Positions 33,893 through 45,599 of a stretch of 64,000 bases of DNA are shown here, one piece after another. This DNA comes from Ophiobolus disseminans. Taxonomy: Eukaryota; Ascomycota; Dothideomycetes; Pleosporales; Phaeosphaeriaceae. The DNA is taken from positions 707,427-771,426 of the forward strand of contig MU006232.1 of assembly GCA_010093685.1 (NCBI GenBank), in the 5' to 3' direction. A program made the translations under genes and the position numbers. Position 1 is the first letter of the stretch, and every line of letters starts with the position of its first letter. The notes under the pieces are model-generated. The model was not told where the DNA came from and ran no database searches. It saw only the letters and a list, made by a program, of their open reading frames with translations.

Positions 33893-36800
33893 TCGGTCTT
33901 TCGACGTTTCGCAAGCCGTCGACGAGATGAGAAGCTACTGCCCTAGCTGAGTGATATGTGTTCGGCCTCCTCGGTAGACACGTAGAGCCTTATTCCCAAG
34001 ACCACTCTTTATTGTAGGCGGATCGGCGACTTAGGATGCAAATTCAAACAATGACAAAATGCTGATACTTCACCTTGATGAACTTGAACGAAACCAAGGC
34101 ATGCAAGAACTTCAAATGTGAAAATAAGCACGATATGGTTGCTTCCCCACTGCTTGCGAGCTCACCGACAAGACTACTTACACATCTCACTTCCCCACAG
34201 CACACTGTAATTGAACCCACCACAAACCAGACCAGCCAAGTGTCTATCATGAACATCACTTAGGTCAGCAGCGGCGTGCAACCCGTATCCCCAATCGTGG
34301 TTAGCAGGCTGGAGCATTCTTTCAAGCGCAACCCGCCTACCCGGCACTACTCCTCAACCATTCCTGATTAAGACCAGGGGGCAAGCCACCATGGGCGCTT
34401 CCCGCGGAGCTAAATTGCTGTCAGGATGGTAGCGCGAGCGAAATGGTACTTTAGCGTTCCGCGTATGGAGACCCTAAACTCATCTTATGTTGCCCAAGCA
34501 AGCGGGAGCCGGGGTGGCGTAAAAGGAGTGCGTCCAACAAGCTTCATCTTGGTATCATTCGCACTGTTCAAAGTGATGTGGGAGAAGGCGTAGACGTAAG
34601 CCCTGCGTATCAGCTCCACTGCTCTCAAAACGCGGCGGCGGCAGAAGATTAACGAGCATCCTCCGAGAAGCCAACGACACGCCCTCCCAGCGTCTCCCCG
34701 ACAGCACAGAAGCCTCCCTCAACAACAGAGTGTTTGACCATCCCTTGCTCTTTGTACCCAGCCTTGAAATTCGAGCAAGTACCTTTCGTCGGCAATGACG
34801 GAGCACGTACCGCCCAACCTGCCACGCTTTTCCTATTGGCGGGTGACAGATCTGCAACTTAGGTATAGTGCCCGCCGTGTACAGGGGATGGCGTTCGAAA
34901 CAACATGCGAACTGCGAAACATGGCGAACGAACCATGCGGTGTTGTGCGATGCGGGGCGCTGTGAGTTCGGCTGTATGCGAGAGCATCTGGGCGTCCCAT
35001 GGGAGGATATTGAGCTGCAGGCGCAGGGACAGGCGAGAGCAGCGATCTGGGCGGGAGGAAGCGTATGCTTGAGAGCTGCATATGGAACGATGGGTGGAGA
35101 CTTCTGGTGCGGTTGGGTGATGCTGTGAACGCGGTGTGTGTTCAGCACACACAGTCAGAGACACCTGCACCGTTAGCATCGCTTGCGCGCGTTCTTTGTC
35201 CCCTTCGCTTTCCATCTTTGTCTCTCCTCTCAAGACAACTTGCCATCGCGCTCAGACCGTTCGGCGTCCTCGCACACAGCCCCCACATGGTGCACTACAG
35301 CCGTTTCGTACCACCACAGACGAAATCTGGGTTGTGTCGCCACCGGTACGGCTGACAGCTGCCCCTAGCTGCACGCAAGAGAGTTTCGCCGCCTCTAGCG
35401 ACCTGTCATGTCGGCATTGTAAGCCACCCGCAGGAAAGCCGCTCAAGCCATGGCTATGTTTCACACAATGTGTGTTGCTGCGGCCGCGCTGGTCTGTAGT
35501 CGGCCGTTGGCGTGGCAAGGCTAGATCGCAGAATTGGTAGCCGTGGGAGGGGCGGCTAATGACGATACCGTCATCTCGTTGCGAAGGAAAGCGTGGAGCA
35601 TTGAGCCGTTGTGGACCACCTTGTCAATAGCACCATGTTCAGGCTTCCGCCCCATCGCTGCGCTGCCGAGCTGTCAAACCATACCGATGGAATACTTGCG
35701 TGCTCAAAAATCTGTGGCCTGAAAGTGAGTTGTGGAACTGATTGTTCGCCATGATCGTATCGCGCTTGGTGCTGACCGACTACATTTGCCGTCTGGAGTG
35801 ATCCTGATGCTCTTAATGCCGGGAGAATAACTGCAGGATCAAGCTGCACGATCAGACACCAGGGCCTGCTCAATTATTCTCCGAGTGGCTCGATGAGGTA
35901 GATGCCTGCTGCCAAGATCCGTCATGCACGTAGCCGTTCGCGTGCACGTCAGCCAAACAAGACGACAGAGATCATTTCAGCCAACTCAACTAGCCCCGGA
36001 AGAGCAAGCACATTTAGCTCGCAGCCTTTGGTCCACTGTGATTCGACGCCAACCGGGGCGGGAGGCTTGACAACGCCGGCAAGGCTGAGCAATTGCGTTT
36101 CTTCGCACGCTAGCCACGTTGATGGATCTAATATTGTCATAGCTGCAACGATGTTCTCGATGAAGATGAAGCTTGTTCGTCAGGACGACGAGTGCTGGCC
36201 AAGATCGCGCAGGTGATATGGGCCAAATAATAAACTCAGCCTAGCCCGACTGCCTCCCGTGTCGGCTCCAGAGCCGCTGTTATGAGAGGGAGTGGAAGAG
36301 TGGGACCATCCGAGAGCTCAGGCCTGGTCCTGCGGTACCGTAGAATGTAGACATGGGGGCACTCAAACGCCTGTTGATGTGCGGAGGGAAGCCGCTTGCA
36401 CTGTCTTAGATTTAAGCCAGGGCCCTCCACTCACTTCAGTATTTCATACCCAATGTAACTGGATCTTTGATACTGGCTTCGGCTTTCTTCTGCACGTGGT
36501 CTTGCTGTTCACCTGCCCGTCAGTACACTTGTGCGTTTTCCACTATTGTGTCCAAGGGACTCGTTCCACGAGTCGCGATGCTGATATCTCATTAGTGTGT
36601 TTGTTCTCATGCGATCATTGCCCGCTACCTTGGGCACTTCCTAATTGTTCCGGAACCTCGTGGCATACTGTACGGTATCTTCACATCCTGTTACCAGATT
36701 AGCGCGCTGACGAGCATATCGATTAGGTACTTCGCGTGGAGTGACTGTTGCATCATATAGATAGCGACGACCTCCGCCCCACTTGACCACTGAGAGGTTT

Positions 36801-37084
36801 CGATAACATCAGGTTACTCGCAAGCCAAGACCTCATTTACTGCCTACTGGCTGAGCGCTCGCGCCATTACCGCTGCTGTGTGAAGAGCGGTCAACTACAC
36901 TTGACGAATGACCCGTGAATGGTTCACGTACCTGGCTCCACCCGACAGTCCGAAATCGGCATTCACGCTCACTTGCCCTTGAATCAGCCGCTCGACGTTT
37001 ATTCACATAGACTTGGGTCGAGGTAGTGTTGTAAGATTGCATTAGCGGTGACCGGTATAAGGTGCGCATGCCGCGCGCAACACC
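33893..37084. other. Gene-poor stretch of 3.2 kb
   Basis: Only short or compositionally odd ORFs occur (for example minus 34555-35148, plus 36292-36702), none with recognisable domains or splice-supported extension. No intact transposon, tRNA or repeat array was recognised. Together with the preceding repeat this is the emptiest part of the window. Confidence 0.4.
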
Positions 37085-38709
37085 ATGGCTCAAGCACGCC
37101 CGCTTCACTGTCAACTAAACAGCAACGACCTCGACACTCACACTCAGCTTCTTCAACAGCAGCAGTTCGGATCTCATCTTCTTCGAGTAACTCCTAGACC
37201 TCTGAATCAGAACCAAGGTTTCCAACAGGATTACTCAATGGCGCAACCATTGCTCGTAAGTGCCGCAACCACCTGGCTGATGTCAACAACTGACGTCGCA
37301 GCAACAGCAGTACAGAGCGGAGGACAGCCTGGCCGCCACCGAACAATGGCAGCGACAGCAGATGTTACCGCCGGGGTACAAGTCGTCTATGAGCGCGCAA
37401 CCTGGATACGATTCGCGCGATACGTCATACCCGCATAGTAACGTCTGGGGAGGAAGTGCCGTGTTTGGAAACGGCTATGCTCTGAGTACCAGCCTGAGCC
37501 TATCGCCGTACACCGTGGGCGAGTCTGATGGCGCGTCTTACTCGAACAACAGCCTTACGTACCCCGAATCTGCGGCGCAGGGACTTGTCACCAATGGAAA
37601 CAACCACTGGGGCAGCCTGCAATCCTGGCGACCGTCTAGTGCAGATCGGCTTCCTTGCGGCACAAGCGCGAACGGATCAGACAGGGTTTCGAACAGCTCT
37701 CTATCGCCCAAGAGCTACACCAGCGAACTGCCCGGCTCCGAGGTCCAATCGTTCACACCGGCGACTACTGTGGAGACAAGCTCTGATAGTAGCACCTGGG
37801 CGCACGGAGGCGGACCGTCGTATGTACTGGCGAAGGTATCGTCACCAAAAGACGCGGTGCAAACGGCGCGAGGTGTTCCAAACGTTGACTTCTATGGACG
37901 GCGGCAGAACGGTCTCGGCGTCCCCAATTCTTCGCCAACGCCAGCTCGGACCCGCCATCAGTTCCATGGCTTGCCCTCTCCGTGCGAGAATTTGAGCCAG
38001 TATGAGTCTGACTTTTCTCACTCACAGCAGAGCAGCCCGGGAGTCGCGCCATGGGATCTACACGACCCTGCATACAGCCAGGCGGTCCTTCCCTACAGGC
38101 CACAAGTCTCCCAAGCCACCAGCGCCCCCTTTACCGGCCTCCCGAATGCGTACGAACCACACGACAACAACACCCGATCTTACGAGGTAGCTGCGTGGAG
38201 CGACCGCCGAGCCAACGTCCCAGCGCAGCACCATTTCCAGGATCGATTCCAAGCTCCTCGCACTGTGGATACGCAGGCGCTGCGGAAGGCAGATGACGAG
38301 ATCTTGCTCGAGGGTAAGAGAGATGGCCTCACTTACAAAGAGATTCGGAAAAAGATGCAAGCGAAGCCTGCTGAGTCCACGCTGCGTGGACGATACCGCT
38401 CCTTGACCAAGCCCAGGCAGGCTCGTGTGCGCAAGCCACTCTGGCGTAGCATCGATGTAAGGAGTATGAACAAAGTTTTTTTTGAAGCGGTGACTGACAG
38501 TGGTGAAGATCGAACTACTTAAGCAGTGCGTCCAGCAAGAGCTGGACCGCATTGACGCCAATCATCATTCGTCGCTGGGGTATGACCAGCGCCTGGGGAA
38601 AGTGCAATGGAAGAAAGTGGCCGATTTCATTCACGCAAACGGTGGATCCTACCACTTCGGGAATTCCACGTGCAAGAGGAAATGGACCGAGCTCAACCAC
38701 GGTGCCTGA
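37085..38709 (+). CDS. Myb/SANT-like putative transcription regulator, 508 aa
   Basis: There are three exons: 37085-37255, 37302-38456 and 38509-38709. The introns are GTAAGT...CTGAC...CAG and GTAAGG...CTGAC...AAG, and the sum is 1527 nt. The first 360 residues are Gln/Ser/Pro-rich and disordered. The C-terminal 130 residues have two helical segments typical of Myb-type DNA-binding domains. The first, DDEILLEGKRDGLTYKEIRK, is followed by STLRGRYRSLTK. The second, after KPLWRSID, is IELLKQCVQQELD with WKKVADFIHANGG and CKRKWTEL. The layout (acidic start, aromatic residues, closing R-x-R/K) suggests a nuclear DNA-binding protein. The target is unknown. Confidence 0.72.
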
Positions 38710-39292
38710 GGAATACATACGTGATTTCGTTGTAAGATTGACAGCGATGGAACGCGAACTCTGCTACCCAGCATCACTGGAGTGACGCTGAGTTTATTGA
38801 GCGAGTGGTAGTCCGAGCGCAACTGCAGCCTGGATCTGCCTTGGCCTGGCTATTGAGGCGGTATCAGACGCTTGACTTGGACCATCTGACCACCTACGAT
38901 TGGGTAGTATCTTTCATTTCTCAGTTCGCCTTCCGGAGTTTTGTCTTTGATGCTTTACCACCTGTACGATATTGTTTGGTCGGTGATATATTTGTTGGGA
39001 GTAATTGTCTGCTTCATCTCTTGCACGGGTGCAGAGAACTTAGATAGGCATTGCCGGAAAGCGCGATGACACGTTGTCATCACCTTGGGAAGTACTTTGG
39101 GAAAGCTTTGCTGTTATATATTGCCAGCTCAATGCATAGGGTACAGGACCCGAAAGTGACGAAAAGTAAGATTGTTGAAGTGGTGAGGTTTGAAGCGTGA
39201 GGTTGATTCAGGGTTCGTCTGTGCACGCTGATCCTCCCGAGGCAGGAGCTCCCACCCCTCCACTGTCCCATTGCGCCCTCTCCACCACGAGA
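38710..39292. other. Intergenic spacer
   Basis: Runs from the stop of the Myb-like gene to the start of the Ap4A phosphorylase gene. No additional gene is seen. Confidence 0.4.
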
Positions 39293-40472
39293 ATGCAGCT
39301 CGGTGCTGGGCTTTCTGAAACGCTGCCAAAGGTGGTCGAGGCCAAGTTCGAACTGGCCAAGGCGTCTTCGAGTCTGCTGTTCTCGCCGACCGAGGTTGCC
39401 ATCATTCACACCTCGACAGGCGTTCCGGTAGCTGTTCCGACCATGCACGTGCGGGTGATGCTAACAGCGACCACAGTTCCAGCTGCGATACTGCCCTACC
39501 CTGGCGAAGAAGCCCGTTTCAAAACATGATGATCCCCCGCCGAAGCAGAAGATCGACCCCTTCGAGAACCCTCCACCAGCTCTTCACATAGCCGACATCC
39601 CTACCACAGACCCGAGTCACCTGCTCGTGCTCAACAAATTTCCTATAATCGCTCATCACTTTATACTCGCTACCAAGTCCAACAAGAAGCAGACACATCA
39701 GCTGGAAGAGGGCGATCTAGAGGCGACATATGCTTGCTTGAGGGCATGGCAGGACGGCAGCGGTAGCAAGCAGAAGCGCTTGTTTGCCTTCTTTAATTCC
39801 GGCCAGCATAGTGGGGCCAGCCAGCCTCATCGACACCTGCAGTTCCTCCCAATCGAGAACATGCACAACGGCGAAGCCACGGCCGGCTGGGACCTACTGA
39901 TGGGCCGCATGCTGACAGGGTCGATGCACAGCGAGATGGCCGACGGTAAGCTCTGGAGATCTGTGGACTAGACCAAGCACTGATGAGTCCTAGAAACACT
40001 CGGAGCATTGATCCTAAACAAGCATCTGCCCTTCACACACTTTGCTCAGTCGTTTGCCTCCATACCATCCGGGTCCGATTTGCTGCAAATGTATAGCCAA
40101 CTGTACAGGGCCGCCTCAGACACTGTCAACAATTTTGTTGCAGCAAACCCAGGGAACCTGTCTTTACATTCGACCGACGGAGGCGACTCGCCCTTCAGCT
40201 ACAATCTTGCCATGACTATCGGTGGTATGGCAATCATGCCGCGACGCGCTGAGGGTACCATGCTTCGACGTGACGACGGTAGCGAGATCGGGTTTGTTGC
40301 GTTGAACGGAACTACTCTGGGAGGCACAATGATGGTCAAGCGTCAAGACGAATGGGATGAGCTGCGCAAGCGACCGGAAGTGCTTGACGAAATCCTCACA
40401 GCGATTGGAATACCAAGAGAGACCATGACACAAACACTGAAAGAGGAACCACCATACAGGCCCCGTGTCTAG
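39293..40472 (+). CDS. Diadenosine tetraphosphate (Ap4A) phosphorylase, 360 aa
   Basis: This enzyme splits Ap4A with phosphate into ATP and ADP, clearing alarmone-like dinucleotides (APA1/APA2 family, HIT superfamily). There are three exons: 39293-39427, 39477-39945 and 39994-40472. The introns are GTAGCT...CTAAC...CAG and GTAAGC...CTGATG...TAG, and the sum is 1083 nt. Landmarks are FQLRYCPTLAKKP, DPFENPPPALHI, the substrate segment LVLNKFPIIAHHFILATK, and the catalytic histidine motif GASQPHRHLQFLPIE. The C-terminal domain carries SYNLAMTI and related strands. Length is typical of the family. The start at 39293 is the ATG next to the conserved LPKVVEAKFELAKAS helix. Confidence 0.92.
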
Positions 40473-41358
40473 GACTTTCTAGTGCACAGTCTCTCTAGAG
40501 CCGCACAAAAGATAAGGAATTCTGGTAAGGAATGGTACGGGTCTTGCATGTCTCTTTGCCTCTGGTAGCCGCGGACGGTGCGGTCAGGTAGAAGCTGAGG
40601 CTCAGGTATGCCTAAAGAACTCCGAGCGCTACCTAGATGACGATCAATTCACATGCTAGGATTCAATTTTCTTCTGAAGGAAGCCAACAAAGCAAGACAC
40701 TGGAGGCATCAATGTCTACACATCTCTTGAAGGGCTGTGAAGCTTGTGTCGATTACGGCATGGCAGGTAATTGATTGTCAATGACCCTGTGTTCGGATCA
40801 ATAATGCTTGGTTGTGGAGGTATCTCTAGTCGTGTACAACGTCACACTTTATGCGTCCCATCGCATGTATCTTCGGCTGGGTGCAGCAACATGGGCGTCA
40901 TGAAGAGAAATGAGTGAGAACAACGGCAAGACTGGTATATCTAGGCGCATAGTAATACAATTCATAAACACGATGCTCTTACTTGGGATTCGTATCGTGT
41001 TGCTTATTAATGATAAGGGGTGAGGGTAAACGATCGGCCCAAGGCGGGCGTTGGCGGGGAATACCGGTAAGGTCGAAGCTCCGAGTGGCCCATGTTTCGT
41101 CATCCACAACCCTCAAAGACAGCCAAACACGCCGACCTCGCAATCGAATCGAAGCACTTTCTACCGCACGAGCGCCGACATGCGTGCCCGCTTCACTGCT
41201 TACAGCCCGCACACTGGTAGAAGAGTACCGCCTGATTGAGCTGCATCCTCTTGCGAGCAGTTCCTAGTGAAGCTTGCCGCGTCCGCCCCTCCGCTACTCT
41301 TCGACCTGTTCATCCCACAACCTCAACATCCTTCTATAGGCACAACAAATAAGGCAAG
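40473..41358. other. Intergenic region
   Basis: These 0.9 kb separate the Ap4A phosphorylase and WD40 genes. No supported ORF is present. Confidence 0.4.
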
Positions 41359-44300
41359 ATGAAGTACACTGTGTATGACCGTCTACTCAAGCGGGAGGTC
41401 GGGCAGCAGCGCAAGAAATACACAGATGTTCGGGGCATCTATGGCGACAGGCAATGGATTGACGATATGGATATTGTCAATGAGCTGGAGGGCCATAGTG
41501 GATGCGTAAATGCCTTGAGGTAATACCGCTTCTTCCACGCTCCAGACATGACAGCTAACGAGGAAACAGCTGGTCCTCGTCAGGTCGTCTCCTCGCCTCC
41601 GGTTCCGATGACCATCGCATCAACATCCACTCATACCACCCCGAGTCGTCCACATCGCAGTTCAGCCTCACTACGTCCATCCTGACCGGCCATCGGAGCA
41701 ACATCTTCTCCATCAAGTTCATGCCCTACTCGAACGACCGAACTATCGTAAGCGCAACCGACGACGTTCGAATATTCGATATCGAGCATTCAGGACACTC
41801 AGCGCTTGGGTCTGGCAGTAAATCCAGCTCGGGACGGCGGTCTGTAGGAATGGCACGAGATGGAGTCACATTGACGGAAGGAGACACGAATGCCAAGGTA
41901 TTTCGCTGTCACACTGACACCGTGAAGCGCATTGTGACGGAAGACACCCCTTTCTACTTCTTGACCTGTTCGAACGATGGCGATGTTCGACAGTGGGATG
42001 TGAGGCAGCCTTCAAAGACGTACCCACGGGTGAAAGATAACATGGCACCATCGTGGGCAAGAGCTGAAGATGGCTCAGACAGCGTGCCGCCACCGCTTAT
42101 ATCCTACAGCCGCCATGGCCTGGACCTGAACACCGTGTCTTGTTCGCCATCACAGCCGCACTATATCGCTCTTGGCGGAGCACATTTACATTGCTTCCTG
42201 CACGATCGACGCATGCTTGGCAGGGACAGGAATGATGAAAGGGGCTCTCGCCTTTCAACTCCAGGAAACTGGAGCGAACACGATGATGAACTGCTTGGAA
42301 AGGCCACGCAATGCGTGAAGAAGTTTGCGCCAAATGGCAAGAAGAAGATGCGACGAAACGATGGAGGTCACATTACAGCATGCAAGATCAGCGATGCGCA
42401 CCCGAATGAGCTGATTGTGAGCTGGTCGCAAGACCACATATATAGCTTCGACATGTTGCGCGCGCCAGATGCAAGCGAGGAGGTACAGACAACAAAAGTA
42501 TCTGATGGAGATGCCAGTCAGCGCGTAAAGGACAAGAACAGGAAGCGCAAGCGTCCAGCTCTATCGCAGGAAATCCAAGAACGAGCTGGTCCAGTTCGGC
42601 GCACCGAGAGCCCTGAAGATGCCCTTGCCTTGCGAGTGAGATATGAGAATGGCCAAACTGAGGATATCCGCATCGAACCTCCTGTCGAAACCCGCATGTC
42701 TCAAGAAGAACTGAATGAGCTTCGCGCAACGGACCACTTCCGTATTGCAAAGACCACAGTGAATATAGCCAAGCGCATGTTTGACATGAGCGACCTCGGT
42801 GGGACTGGGTTACACTTGGCGAACACTTCGATACTGGGACTAGCGAACTCGATTCTACCAGACATGGACGACATCTCGCGGACATGGGGATATCCTTTAG
42901 ATCCAGACCCTGTCGATGTTGCTGTCCAGAACAAGTTTCGTGATAGTCGAGCTGCCGCGCGACGATTCGTTCAGGCTGCTGGCACGCTGGCACGAGTAAT
43001 GGGCGGGCAGCTGCTGGTGGGTGCGAACTCAGATGCGCTCATCTCGCAACGATTTGCTTCGATACAGCACGCTCCCCGAGAGCGAGAAGTACCCATGCAC
43101 GAACAGTTCGGATACGACTTCTTGAAGGCGATTTTGCTGTGGCTGGACAGCGGCCCTGGTGCGGTGGTTGAAGGCTTCTCTAGCCGCAGCCCTAGCGATC
43201 GATGCCCGTGTCCATACGACTCTGATATGGATGCGATTGAGGAGATCATCATTCCTTACCTATTGGGTTACGCAAGTGATGAGCCCATTGTCAACGTCGA
43301 TGTATCCAAGTATGAAAGGGACGAGACTCGCATCTTCTTCAGCTCCGAGAGGGCAGCGGTGCTCGCCTTTGCTGAAGCCGTCAAGATTCCTTTTGCAGAT
43401 TTGACAGGCGAAATGGCTTCCTCAACTAGCAGTACTTCAACCGCGCGCAGAGTCCAGAATCGAGATAGTGCGAAGACGCGATGGGCATTCCTAATTGGCA
43501 GAGGAGTACTGCGGAATGCGGGTAAAGATGTAAGGTTCAAGTTTGTTGATCGTGCATTCGGTGGTCGTGGCATTGCGGACAATCAGGTCGAGACAGAGGA
43601 GCGCGCACTGAAGGAACAACAGGAGGATATTGATCAGGAAGACGAAGGCCCGGTGGTTGAAGCAGAGCTCACAAGGGGGTTTGGGCCAGAAGGAAGTAAC
43701 ACGCCGACTGAAACTACCTCCAGCTCAGCACACTCTGCGGACTTCTTGAATATCGATGATGAAGACGAAGACGACGATGTTCAAGACGAGGACGACGAAG
43801 AAGACAGCGATGGGGGCGTTGAATCATCTGAAGATGACAATGCAGACGATTCGGACGAGGAGGCAGATAGCTTGCGACGCACAAGAAGTGGCGGCGTGCT
43901 GTGGCGTGCAGACTTTGGTCGGACCCGATTCAAAAGGGACAAAGTCGAGCGAGATGTGGAATGCGCGCCTCACACACGCGTCTACACGGGCCATTGCAAT
44001 GTCAAGACTGTAAAAGACGTTAATTTCTTCGGCCTGCAGGACGAGTACGTAGTGAGCGGCAGCGATTCGGGCCACGTCTTTATTTGGGACCGCAAGACGT
44101 CTCAGCTCGTCAACATCCTGGAAGGTGATGGCGAGGTTGTAAATGTCGTTCAAGGTAAGCTCGCCTGTTGTGACTGACATTCAAATGCTAATCAAACACA
44201 GGCCACCCATACGAACCAACAATGGCTGTTTCTGGCATCGATCACACAATCAAGATTTTCTCGCCTGATGCCCGGGACCAGCGTAATGCGCGGAAAGGTG

Positions 44301-44698
44301 TTGGTATCCAGTCTTCCGATCCCGGCAGTTTCTCAAGCCTCAATTGGGGACGGCGGAGACATGCTCGATCCGATGACGAGGGTGACGACGAACGACCCGC
44401 AGAAGCTTTGAGCGATAGTGATGAGGAGGTCGCTGTGAATGGGCTGAGGAGTCGGAAACGTATGCACGAAGCTTATCAGATCACATCACAGAACGACATG
44501 GATCGAAAGGGGGGGAGAGAGGATTACTTTATCTCTGTGAGTCTATTTAGTGATGAATTGGATAATGCATGCTAATTGTGATGGTAGCAAGCCGTGTTTG
44601 CGCAGCTCGCTCGGCGCATTGCCACGAATCAGGCGGGTGGGGAAGGGGAGGACGGCGATCCGGTTGTTCTTACGGAAGAGAACTGCTCTGTGATGTAG
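41359..44698 (+). CDS. WD40 protein of the WDTC1/DCAF type with C-terminal CaaX box, 1063 aa
   Basis: There are four exons: 41359-41519, 41570-44154, 44202-44536 and 44588-44698. The introns are GTAATA...CTAAC...CAG, GTAAGC...CTAATC...CAG and GTGAGT...CTAAT...TAG, and the sum is 3192 nt. N-terminal WD repeats include LEGHSGCVNAL-SWSSSGRLLASGSDD, LTGHRSNIFSIKF and FRCHTDTVKRIV...DGDVRQWDVRQ. A long linker with an acidic run (about 43755-43870) precedes the last repeats (YTGHCNVKTVKDVNF; SGSDSGHVFIWDRK; MAVSGIDHTIKIFSPD). Such proteins are substrate receptors of CUL4-DDB1 ubiquitin ligases; DWDVRQ-like Arg residues fit DDB1 binding. The last four residues are CSVM, a canonical farnesylation box, created by the short last exon. 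The gene is intact. Confidence 0.88.
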
Positions 44699-44967
44699 GT
44701 TGGGGATACGTCTTCCATTCAAACGGTTGCCAGGCATGATGAGGCGCTCCACAGCTCGGCGCATTGCAGCGAGGTGTTGGTGTAGTACAGCAAAAGAGTA
44801 TCTGGAACACGAACCCGCAAATGAACCTTCATGACACTCAAATATCAACATCTTGTATTATGATTGCTTCATAGCAAAATCCGAGTCCTTCCAGGTATTC
44901 ATTCCCATGCGCCGCCCAGATGCTCCCTTGACCCCTTTTCCTGCCCCACCCCATATTAAGTGCAACT

Positions 44968-45351
44968 TTATAACGCCTTCTTCTGCTTCGCCTTGAGCGC
45001 CTTCTTACGATTGCTCCGTATCATGACGACGGACAGGAAGCTGCCGACGACGGTGGAGCCAAGGATGATGAGGATGACAGGAATGCGGATAGCCCATTCG
45101 CGTGGCAGGAAGAGGGAGTGGAGGAAGTGGTCGTCGTCGACAAATGGCTGGTGGGGTCAGTATAAGCAACGAGCGTGTTGTACTCCAGAGAGCACTGAAG
45201 TTTGAGTGCAGCGTACCATGAACAGTGTCCAGACGGTGTAGTAGACGAAGACGGATGTTGCTGCAATGAGCATGCTGAGGCCTACGAGACGGTCGAACTG
45301 GGCGGTGTTAATATCTTACGTAGCAGTGCTTAGGAGGGCATAACATACCAT
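44968..45351 (-). CDS. DPM2: Dolichol-phosphate mannosyltransferase regulatory subunit Dpm2, 87 aa
   Basis: This small ER membrane protein stabilises dolichol-phosphate-mannose synthase and so supports N-glycosylation, O-mannosylation and GPI anchors. There are three exons. Exon 1 is just the ATG (45349-45351, followed at once by donor GTATGT). Exon 2 is 45217-45297 and exon 3 is 44968-45147; the total is 264 nt. The protein begins MFDRLVGLSMLIAATSV. It has two hydrophobic helices (the first through FVYYTVWTLFM, the second IPVILIILGSTVVGSFLSVVM) with PFVDDDHFLHSLFLPREW between, and ends in a Lys-rich KKALKAKQKKAL tail that suits ER retention. Both the PFVD loop and the length are typical of Dpm2. 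It is divergent from CWC22, with 248 bp between starts. Confidence 0.92.
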
Positions 45352-45599
45352 CTTGAAGTTGCGGAGTGAACGAGTGACTGCAATGACCTTTACTTTGTGG
45401 TTGTGGTGGAGCGTAGCTGGCGTGGGAGAGTGCCAAGCAGGGGTCGGTCGGCGAAAGTCACGGGCCGCCCGCCGCCTCCGCCTTCCATGGTTGGGCTAAA
45501 CTTTCTTGCTGCAGAGCATCACCAACCGAACACGCGACTGAGGTTGCTTCAATCTCACCAGTTACCGCCTCCACCTTCCCGTCCTCCACACAAGACGCC
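45352..45599. promoter_or_regulatory. Shared divergent promoter region, DPM2 / CWC22
   Basis: These 248 bp lie between the two divergent start codons. A CCGCC-rich block around 45465-45483 is the only notable element, and no TATA box is evident. Confidence 0.4.

Noticed and set aside
34555..35148. 197-codon minus-strand ORF
   Set aside because: Composition is His/Arg/Ser-rich without domains, and overlapping ORFs in other frames are equally long, so it looks like chance.
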